From: an uncultured Muribaculaceae bacterium
Lineage (GTDB): Bacteria; Bacteroidota; Bacteroidia; Bacteroidales; Muribaculaceae
Length of the DNA stretch: 64,000 nucleotides
Reading direction: 5' to 3'
Assembly: GCA_910589425.1 (NCBI GenBank)
Contig: CAJUSZ010000004.1
Location: forward strand, 3,882-67,881
In this document: positions 17,332 to 23,275 of the stretch, in pieces
Layout of the letters: every line of letters begins with the position of its first letter
How positions within the stretch are numbered: the first letter of the stretch is position 1
The notes under the pieces: generated by a model
Seen by the model: the letters and a program-made list of their open reading frames with translations, nothing else
Told to the model about the DNA's origin: nothing
The model's database searches: none
Position numbers and translations under genes: made by a program

Positions 17332-19020
17332 ATGAAACTGCAAGGAATCACGACAGCGGCGCTCCTGTGCGCCCTCGCCGCCCCCGGCGCCCAGGCTTTC
17401 AAGATAGGCAGCGGCGTTACGGTGCGCGGTAGCATCCAGGCCGACATCCTCTTCCCCCAGTATGACGCCAAGATCGGCACCGAGAAGACTTCGGAAGACA
17501 TTCAGGCCAACATCTACGCCGACGTGCAGGCTATCTCGAAATATGTAGACGGAGGGATCCGTCTGGAATATCTGGAGCATCCGCTCCCCGGATTCCGTCC
17601 CGGATTCAAGGGATGGGGCCTGTCGAATATCTTCGTCAAAGGAAAATACAAGGGATTCGAGCTTACAGCCGGCGACTTCTACGAGCAGTTCGGCTCCGGA
17701 TTCATCCTCCGCGCCTACGAGGAACGCTCGCTCGGAGTGGACAACTCGATCCGCGGCGGACGCCTCAAGGTGAACGCCATCGACGGCGTGCGCCTGACGG
17801 CTCTCGGAGGCGTGCAGCGCCGCTACTGGGACTGGAGTACACGCTCCTCGCTCTTCGGCGCCGACGGCGAGATAGACCTCGACCGCTACATCAAGAGCAT
17901 GGACCGCAAGAACATGAAGTGGATGTTTGGCGCGTCGTGGATACTCAAGCATGAGCGCGACGAACTCGTGCCGGTCGACATCTCGCCCGACTACGCGCTC
18001 CGCGTGCCGATGAACGTCAACGCTTTCGACGTCCGCACACGCTACAGCGTAGGCGGATTCAGCGCCCTGGCCGAATACGCATGGAAGAGCCAGGATCCGT
18101 CGCGTCCCAACGGCTACATCTACAAGAACGGTTCGGCGGCGATGCTCTCGCTCACATACTCGAAGAAGGGTCTGTCGGCCCTGCTCCAGGCCAAGAGGTC
18201 GGAGAACATGGACTTCCGCTCGCTCCGCTCGGGCGCGATCGCCGACCAGTTCTTCATCAACAACATGCCCGCCTTCGCCTACCAGCACACCTACTCGCTG
18301 GCGTCGATGTATCCCTACGCCACCCAGGCGGCCGGCGGAGAATGGGCCTTCGAGGGCAACTTCGCCTACAAGTTCCCGCGCAACACCCCGCTCGGCGGAA
18401 AATACGGCACCAAGATCACGTTCAACGCATCGGTGATCCTCGGCCTCGACAAGAGCTACTACTACAAGGAGGATCTCATCGGCGCCCCCGGATCGACCCA
18501 GTATGGCACGGACGGATACACCAGCGCGTTCTTCAAGATGGGACAGCGCTACTATGAGGACTACAACATCCAGATCGAGAAGAAATTCTCGCGCGTGTTC
18601 AACATGACGTTCATGTATATGTTCCAGCGCTACAACAACGCTGTCCTCAAGACATCCGAGGAGGGAGACAAGACGATCTACAGCAACATCTTCGTCTACG
18701 ACGGACGCTACCGCCTCTCGAACAAGTTCATCCTCCGCACCGAACTCCAGTATCTCCACACACGCCAGGATCTCGGACAATGGGTCTACGGCCTCGCCGA
18801 ACTCGCATGGCTGCCCTACATGATGTTCTCCGTCTCGGACCAGTGGAACACGTCGCACGGCACCCACTACTACATGGCGGCCATCACCGGCAACTATAAG
18901 GCCAACCGCCTGATGGTGAGCTACGGCCTGACACGCGCCGGCTACAACTGCTCCGGAGGCGTGTGCCGCTACGTGCCCGCCACCAAGGGTTTCCAGATTT
19001 CTTACAACTACACATTCTAA
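17332..19020 (+). CDS. Predicted outer-membrane beta-barrel protein (DUF6029-like)
   Basis: The protein has 562 residues with a signal peptide ending near AAPGAQA (residue 22). The mature sequence alternates aromatic and polar residues in short strands separated by tight turns. It ends with the aromatic residue of ISYNYTF, a typical outer-membrane barrel C terminus. Early sequence such as FKIGSGVTVRGSIQADIL and GDFYEQFGSGFILRAYEER resembles the DUF6029 proteins of Bacteroidetes (from memory, not searched). It carries no plug or TonB box. The gene is followed after 17 bases by the Omp28-type lipoprotein, so the two are probably co-translated and may act together at the outer membrane. The transported or bound molecule is unknown. 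Confidence 0.75.
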   Translation: MKLQGITTAALLCALAAPGAQAFKIGSGVTVRGSIQADILFPQYDAKIGTEKTSEDIQANIYADVQAISKYVDGGIRLEYLEHPLPGFRPGFKGWGLSNIFVKGKYKGFELTAGDFYEQFGSGFILRAYEERSLGVDNSIRGGRLKVNAIDGVRLTALGGVQRRYWDWSTRSSLFGADGEIDLDRYIKSMDRKNMKWMFGASWILKHERDELVPVDISPDYALRVPMNVNAFDVRTRYSVGGFSALAEYAWKSQDPSRPNGYIYKNGSAAMLSLTYSKKGLSALLQAKRSENMDFRSLRSGAIADQFFINNMPAFAYQHTYSLASMYPYATQAAGGEWAFEGNFAYKFPRNTPLGGKYGTKITFNASVILGLDKSYYYKEDLIGAPGSTQYGTDGYTSAFFKMGQRYYEDYNIQIEKKFSRVFNMTFMYMFQRYNNAVLKTSEEGDKTIYSNIFVYDGRYRLSNKFILRTELQYLHTRQDLGQWVYGLAELAWLPYMMFSVSDQWNTSHGTHYYMAAITGNYKANRLMVSYGLTRAGYNCSGGVCRYVPATKGFQISYNYTF

Positions 19021-19037
19021 AGCACTCAGAAAAAAAG

Positions 19038-19802
19038 ATGAAGATAAAATCGCTTTTCGCAGCGGCGCTCGCCCTGCTCACCCTCGCGGGCTGCGACCAG
19101 GTGAAGGAGAATGACCGCTATGTGGCCGTGGAGGGTGAGATAAGCTCCACCCGCGTGGTGCTTCTCGAAGACTTCACCGGCCAGCGCTGCACCAACTGCC
19201 CCAACGCACACCGCACCGTGCAGCAGATCAAGGAACGCTACGGCCACCAGGTGGTCTGCGTCAGCATCGGCAGCGGCGCCCTGGGCATTGCCTTCCCCCG
19301 CGGACTCAAGACCCAGCAGGGCGAGAAATATGCCGTGGCCGCCGGAATCACCACGTGGCCTTCGGGAATCGTGAACCGCGCCACCTCGCCGCTCGACTAC
19401 GGCGACTGGATGGGTTCGGTCAAGACCGCGCTCAAGAATGACCCCAAGGTGCTTCTCTCGCTCGACGCCAGAATAGCCGACGGCAAGGTAAGCGTATCGG
19501 CCGAGATGGATCCTAAGGAGAACATCAACGGCAGCCTCCAGCTCTGGCTGGTGCAGAACGACGTGATAGCCTCGCAGCTCGACAACGGCACCGAGATCGC
19601 CGACTATTCCCATCAGGATGTGTTCCGCGCATGTATCAACGGCCAGAACGGCGAGACAGTCAGCCTCGTGGCCGGAGAGAAGAAGACCATGACCGGCGAG
19701 CTTGCCATCGATTCCCGCTGGACCGGCGGCGACTTTGTGGTGGTAGGCTTAGTCTACGACGGCACCGGCGTGCTTCAGGCAGCCGAGGTCCACGCCAGAT
19801 AA
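19038..19802 (+). CDS. Omp28-type lipoprotein with thioredoxin-like CTNC motif
   Basis: The protein has 254 residues from the ATG at 19038, 17 bases after the barrel gene. Longer in-frame starts would overlap that gene. The lipoprotein signal has LAGC with Cys19 as lipid anchor. Residues 40-150 form a thioredoxin-like domain with EDFTGQRCTNCPNAH, that is Cys51 and Cys54. The remainder is beta-rich with no further motif. Omp28-related proteins are outer-membrane-associated lipoproteins of Bacteroidetes of uncertain function. The FTGQ-x-CTNCP block is nearly the same as that in the 1270-residue protein encoded at 6239-10051. Its place beside dsbD and a TlpA-type gene makes redox exchange likely (inference). 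Confidence 0.85.
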   Translation: MKIKSLFAAALALLTLAGCDQVKENDRYVAVEGEISSTRVVLLEDFTGQRCTNCPNAHRTVQQIKERYGHQVVCVSIGSGALGIAFPRGLKTQQGEKYAVAAGITTWPSGIVNRATSPLDYGDWMGSVKTALKNDPKVLLSLDARIADGKVSVSAEMDPKENINGSLQLWLVQNDVIASQLDNGTEIADYSHQDVFRACINGQNGETVSLVAGEKKTMTGELAIDSRWTGGDFVVVGLVYDGTGVLQAAEVHAR

Positions 19803-19822
19803 CCACTGACAGCAGAATATAA

Positions 19823-19862
19823 TCCTCCGGGCTGCCTTCCCCGCGGAACGGAGTCCGGAGGA
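19823..19862. other. Intergenic hairpin
   Basis: An 8-bp stem TCCTCCGG (19823-19830) with CCGGAGGA (19855-19862) enclosing a GC-rich loop. It lies between the Omp28-type gene and the small secreted-protein gene. Confidence 0.4.
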
Positions 19863-19900
19863 CAGAAACAGAAAACTAACTAATTAAATCCAATAATCGT

Positions 19901-20545
19901 ATGAAAAAAATCTACGCACTTGCAATCGCAGCCGCATGCTGCCTCGGCGCCAACGCCCAGGATCTCTATTTCACCGTAAACGGCGTGAAAGTTGATAATG
20001 GCGCATCCATTGACCTCACTAACGATATCGAGGATCAGGGAAACGGTTTCTACCAGTATGTGCCCCACCTCTACGTAGTTTCGACAAAGACCGGCACAGC
20101 TAACCTGAAGATTGACAACGACCACACAACCGTAGCCCCCGAACTGGACGCCGACTGGGTTTACGGTGCTGAGTTCTCATTCTCCGCCTGCGCCTTCGGT
20201 GCATGCAAACCGATCGCCAGCGGCGGCATTCTCGAAGAAACGGGCACTCTGAACGCCAACGATCCTTTCGACATGCAGGCTGAGTTCGTTCTCTCGCTCG
20301 GCGAGAAAGAGGTTCTCGGCAACCTTAACGTGGACGGCAAGGTTATCGTAACAGCCACTATGGGCAGCGAGACAGCCACAGTCACTCTTACCGTGAAGAG
20401 AGACTATGCCGGCGTTGACGGCGTGGAGATCGACGAGAACGCTCCCGCCGAGTATTTCGACCTCCAGGGCCGCAAGATCGCCAACCCCGAGAAGGGCCTC
20501 TACATCGTGCGCCAGGGCAACAAGGTGAGCAAAGTTATTCGTTGA
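19901..20545 (+). CDS. Small secreted protein with C-terminal sorting-like tail
   Basis: The protein has 214 residues with a signal peptide cleaved at about ANAQ (residue 20). The middle is a single beta-rich domain containing two cysteines in FSACAFGACKPI. These could form a disulfide and so be a client of the upstream DsbD/TlpA pair (inference). The C terminus, AEYFDLQGRKIANPEKGLYI and RQGNKVSKVIR, is the same class of short sorting-like tail as in the minus-strand secreted proteins, but of the DLQGRKI subtype. It is the last gene of the plus-strand set and is followed by a hairpin. No specific function is recognised. Confidence 0.7.
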   Translation: MKKIYALAIAAACCLGANAQDLYFTVNGVKVDNGASIDLTNDIEDQGNGFYQYVPHLYVVSTKTGTANLKIDNDHTTVAPELDADWVYGAEFSFSACAFGACKPIASGGILEETGTLNANDPFDMQAEFVLSLGEKEVLGNLNVDGKVIVTATMGSETATVTLTVKRDYAGVDGVEIDENAPAEYFDLQGRKIANPEKGLYIVRQGNKVSKVIR

Positions 20546-20720
20546 GTACGAAGTACTGAGTACTGAGTACAAAGTAGTGAATGCATCGAAAGCGCGGATT
20601 CCAGCCGGGATCCGCGCTTTCTAATTAAGAATCTGCAAATACTGAGGAGGGAGTACGTAGTTCTGAGTACAAAGTTTTGAGGATTAAGTATTGAGTTGTA
20701 AGAAGCAAAAAGTAAACCTA
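20543..20720. repeat. Degenerate GAGTAC-type repeats, left side of accessory island
   Basis: The unit GTACTGAG and variants (GTACGAAG, GTACAAAG, GTAGTGAA) repeat with a period of about 8 at 20546-20580. Related copies recur at 20641-20700, either side of a hairpin. Similar copies are found on the other side of the two-gene island at 21640-21676. Confidence 0.55.
20588..20621 (+). terminator. Hairpin after small secreted-protein gene
   Basis: A perfect 12-bp stem GAAAGCGCGGAT (20588-20599) with ATCCGCGCTTTC (20610-20621). It is followed by TAATTAAG, with only a weak T-run. Confidence 0.6.
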
Positions 20721-20724
20721 TCAG

Positions 20725-20755
20725 TTGCATTTTATCTAGTTATTTCTTAACTTTG
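20725..20755 (+). promoter_or_regulatory. Promoter of the toxin-antitoxin-like pair
   Basis: TTG (20725-20727), 20 bases, then TAACTTTG (20748-20755). The first gene starts 25 bases later, giving a short leader. Confidence 0.7.
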
Positions 20756-20779
20756 CAATAATTAAAGTGTTTATAAAAT

Positions 20780-21331
20780 ATGAAATTTGTAAGGATTATT
20801 CCTAAATACAACCATTTATGGGCTGTCAAGTCTCCAGATGAAGAAGCTGATGAGTTAACACTTTTGTTCCGTAAGTGGAACAATGCTGAATACTTGTTAG
20901 ATTTTTTTATGGAGAATTTTGATGATCTTAAAAGTTTCTTCAAGATTGAACGCCTCGATCAGGCCGTAGAAGATACTCTTGAAGATGCGGAAGCTCTTGA
21001 AGAAATGGTTCTTGATTTTCCTTACACAGAGAACCTTGATGAGCTGTTCAAGCCTTTGGATATTACGGACACCAGAATGTCAGAATTAACAAGAGAGAAA
21101 GCCCGTAACTGGGATAGAGACACCCACGCGAGTTGGCTCAGGATTTATGCGATAAGGCTGGAACCAAATGTATATGTCGTTACGGGCGGCGCAATCAAAT
21201 TGAGCCGAACCATGCAGGAACGTGAGCATACGGCACTCGAACTTGAAAAGCTCAACCTCTGCAAGGCTTTCCTGAAAGCCAATGGCGTTTTCGACCAAGA
21301 CAGTTTTGTTGAACTCACTAATGAAGAATAA
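20780..21331 (+). CDS. Uncharacterised protein, possible toxin of a two-gene module
   Basis: The protein has 183 residues, no signal peptide and no membrane segment. The N-terminal 100 residues are acidic and helical (DEEADELTLLFRKWN, DQAVEDTLEDAEALEEM). The C-terminal part has WLRIYAIRLEPNVYVVTGG followed by AIKLSRTMQEREHT, which reads like the beta-sheet core and final helix of RelE/HigB-like toxins. That similarity is weak and from memory. The codons are AT-richer than flanking genes, which suggests transfer. The helix-turn-helix gene begins one base after the stop, the usual order in HigBA-type modules (toxin first). The family is not recognised with confidence. Confidence 0.6.
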   Translation: MKFVRIIPKYNHLWAVKSPDEEADELTLLFRKWNNAEYLLDFFMENFDDLKSFFKIERLDQAVEDTLEDAEALEEMVLDFPYTENLDELFKPLDITDTRMSELTREKARNWDRDTHASWLRIYAIRLEPNVYVVTGGAIKLSRTMQEREHTALELEKLNLCKAFLKANGVFDQDSFVELTNEE

Positions 21332-21332
21332 T

Positions 21333-21638
21333 ATGGCAAGCAAGGCAATCAAATTTTTAGAGGCTCATCAAAGTAAGACACCGTCGCGCTTTGCAGAAGA
21401 GGCAACCTGGCGCAAAGAAAATGCAAGCTGGCTTCGTTGGTCGCGTCAACTTGCTGTTACTCTAATCGGTTACATGCAGGATAACGGGATGAAGCGTGCT
21501 GACCTCGCTTCTAAACTTGGAGTTACACCCCAATATGTCAGCAAACTGCTTTCAGGCACTGAAAACCTCAGCTTCAAGAGCATAGCCAATATCGAAGAAA
21601 AGTTAGGCATTTCCTGTTTAGCCATTTGTAAGGGTTAA
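21333..21638 (+). CDS. XRE-family helix-turn-helix protein, possible antitoxin
   Basis: The protein has 101 residues if it starts at 21333, one base after the upstream stop. The ATG at 21321, overlapping the upstream gene, would give 105 residues. Residues of about 45-95 form a helix-turn-helix (GMKRADLASKLGVTPQYVSK, then IANIEEKLGI) of the Cro/CI type. The N-terminal arm (SKAIKFLEAHQSKTPSRFAEEA) is probably the partner-binding part. Tight coupling to the preceding gene and low GC content fit an antitoxin that also represses the shared promoter (inference). Degenerate GAGTAC-type repeats begin directly after its stop. Confidence 0.75.
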   Translation: MASKAIKFLEAHQSKTPSRFAEEATWRKENASWLRWSRQLAVTLIGYMQDNGMKRADLASKLGVTPQYVSKLLSGTENLSFKSIANIEEKLGISCLAICKG

Positions 21639-21639
21639 G

Positions 21640-21676
21640 TCTAAGTACGAAGTACAGAGGATTGAGGATTGAGGAA
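21640..21676. repeat. Degenerate GAGTAC-type repeats, right side of accessory island
   Basis: AAGTACGAAGTACAGAG followed by GATTGAGGATTGAGG resembles the repeats on the left side of the island (20546-20700). The two copies bracket the two-gene module. Confidence 0.5.
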
Positions 21677-21694
21677 CAAAACTTCATACTCATC

Positions 21695-21776
21695 TTGGGT
21701 TGAAAAGTGTATTTTTTCGTTGCTAATTTGGGTTGAAAAGTGTGGTTTTTTATCCTGAAAATGGATTGAAAAGTGT
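21695..21776. repeat. Iteron-like array, three copies of a 16-bp unit with a 33-bp period
   Basis: TTGGGTTGAAAAGTGT at 21695-21710 and again at 21728-21743, then ATGGATTGAAAAGTGT at 21761-21776. Start-to-start distance is exactly 33 bases both times, and the 17-base spacers differ. Read on the minus strand the array would encode 11-residue repeats beginning HTFQ or YTFQ. It sits 65 bases upstream of the broken ATPase fragment. The rest of the 202-base gap is AT-rich and otherwise featureless. Confidence 0.75.
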
Positions 21777-21840
21777 GAATAATGCTTTGTTGTAGTATAT
21801 AAAAGACTATATACCAACACCTTGCATCCAACAATAAATA

Positions 21841-22116
21841 TTCTATTACGACAACCGGTCGCGGGGCGAGGTGGACTATCTGATCGACGATTTTGAATCG
21901 CTTTCCGTAGTCCCCGTGGAAGTCAAATCCGGAAAGGACTACAAGCGACACAGCGCCCTGTCGAGGTTTGTGGCCACTCCCGACTACGGGATCAAGAGAG
22001 GGGTGGTGCTTTCCAATGACCGGAAGGTGGAAACGGCCGGAAAGATCGTCTACATGCCCGTATATTACTCAATGTTTCTCGGGACTTCGGCTGAAGGCCG
22101 GGAAATACTGATCTGA
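21841..22116 (+). pseudogene. C-terminal remnant of a DUF4143-type AAA ATPase
   Basis: From about 21841 the frame reads FYYDNRSRGEVDYLIDDF, then VVPVEVKSGKDYKRHSAL, ending at a stop at 22116 (91 codons). This is the restriction-endonuclease-like C-terminal part of DUF4143/AAA ATP-binding proteins, where EVDYL and EVKSGK form the nuclease-like core. An in-frame stop lies at 21835-21837. The roughly 300 N-terminal residues, including the Walker motifs, are missing. The remnant is GC-rich whereas the DNA just before it is AT-rich, so a deletion or insertion junction is near 21838. It could be translated from the GTG at 21871, but it would lack the ATPase domain. Confidence 0.75.
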
Positions 22117-22202
22117 GCGCGTTTCGGCAGCCGGACGATAGAAGTTACAAGCAGGGACAGAAACGGCGCGAGAGGGGCTTAAAATGACCTGAACAGGGAT
22201 TG

Positions 22203-23237
22203 TCAGTCAAACAACGATGTCTGACGTCCGGGGTGTGAGCGGTGGAGATGCTCGTAGGCGAGATCCGTAACCTCGCGTCCGCGCGGCGTGCGCTTGATGA
22301 ATCCCTCCTTGATGAGAAACGGCTCGTAGACTTCCTCGATAGTCCCGGCGTCCTCGCCGAGGGCTGTGGCGATGGTGGTGAGTCCCACCGGGCCGCCTTT
22401 GAATTTGTCGATGATGGTGAGCAGGATCTTGTTGTCGATCTCGTCGAGTCCGTAGCGGTCTATGTTGAGCGCCTCAAGGGCCGAACGCGCTATCTGGATG
22501 GTGATCGACCCGTCGCCTACCACCATCGCGAAATCCCTCACCCGGCGCAGAAGCGCGTTGGCGATGCGCGGAGTGCCACGCGACCGGAGCGCGATCTCAA
22601 GCGCGGCCTCGTCGGAGATCCCTACCTTGAGCAGTCGGGCCGAGCGTCGGATGATGCCGCAAAGCACGTCGTGGCCGTAATATTCCAGATGGCAGTTGAT
22701 GCCGAAACGGGCGCGGAGCGGGGCTGTGAGCAGTCCGCTGCGCGTGGTGGCCCCGACAAGGGTAAAGGGGGCGAGGGTGAGCTGGACGCTCTTTGCGCCG
22801 GGGCCTTTGTCGAGCAATATGTCGATGCGGTAATCCTCCATCGCGGAATAAAGATATTCCTCCACTATGGGATGGAGCCGGTGGATCTCGTCGATGAAAA
22901 GCACATCGTGGGGCTCAAGGCTCATGAGGATCCCGGCCAGATCGCCGGGCTTGTCGAGTACGGGACCCGACGTAACCTTGAAGCCGACGTTCATCTCGTT
23001 GGCCACGATGTTGGAGAGCGTGGTCTTCCCGAGCCCGGGCGGGCCGTGGAGAAGCGTATGGTCGAGGGGTTCGCCGCGCAGTATGGCCGCCTTGACGAAG
23101 ATGCGCAGATTGGAGATTATCTTCTCCTGACCGGCAAAATCGTCGAAAGCAAGAGGGCGCAGCGCGCGCTCGAAATCGTTGTCGGATTCGGGGCGCGGAC
23201 CGCTCTGGCTGCGGATGTCGTATTCCTCTGTGTCCAT
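22203..23237 (-). CDS. ruvB: Holliday junction branch migration helicase RuvB
   Basis: The protein has 344 residues from the ATG at 23237 (MDTEEYDIRSQ, the start typical of Bacteroidales RuvB). A longer reading from 23264 would run through the promoter. Walker A is GPPGLGKTT (residues 65-73) and Walker B LFIDEIHRL. Sensor and arginine-finger region GATTRSGLLTAPLRARFG follows, then the winged-helix C terminus. It is the hexameric motor that drives RuvA-bound Holliday junctions during recombinational repair. RuvA and RuvC are not in the window. It lies just downstream of uvrC, another repair gene, but has its own promoter. Confidence 0.98.
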   Translation of the reverse strand: MDTEEYDIRSQSGPRPESDNDFERALRPLAFDDFAGQEKIISNLRIFVKAAILRGEPLDHTLLHGPPGLGKTTLSNIVANEMNVGFKVTSGPVLDKPGDLAGILMSLEPHDVLFIDEIHRLHPIVEEYLYSAMEDYRIDILLDKGPGAKSVQLTLAPFTLVGATTRSGLLTAPLRARFGINCHLEYYGHDVLCGIIRRSARLLKVGISDEAALEIALRSRGTPRIANALLRRVRDFAMVVGDGSITIQIARSALEALNIDRYGLDEIDNKILLTIIDKFKGGPVGLTTIATALGEDAGTIEEVYEPFLIKEGFIKRTPRGREVTDLAYEHLHRSHPGRQTSLFD

Positions 23238-23244
23238 GATAGTG

Positions 23245-23275
23245 CAAAGATAGGCATTTTTCATTTATTGGCAAA
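23245..23275 (-). promoter_or_regulatory. Promoter of ruvB, within and just after the end of uvrC
   Basis: On the minus strand TTTG (23275-23272), 19 bases, then TATCTTTG (23252-23245). Only 7 bases separate the -7 box from the ATG at 23237, so the transcript should have almost no leader. This position also supports the shorter ruvB start. Confidence 0.65.

Noticed and set aside
21695..21776. CRISPR array.
   Set aside because: Repeat units are only 16 bp, there are just three, and no cas gene is near. An iteron or operator array fits better.
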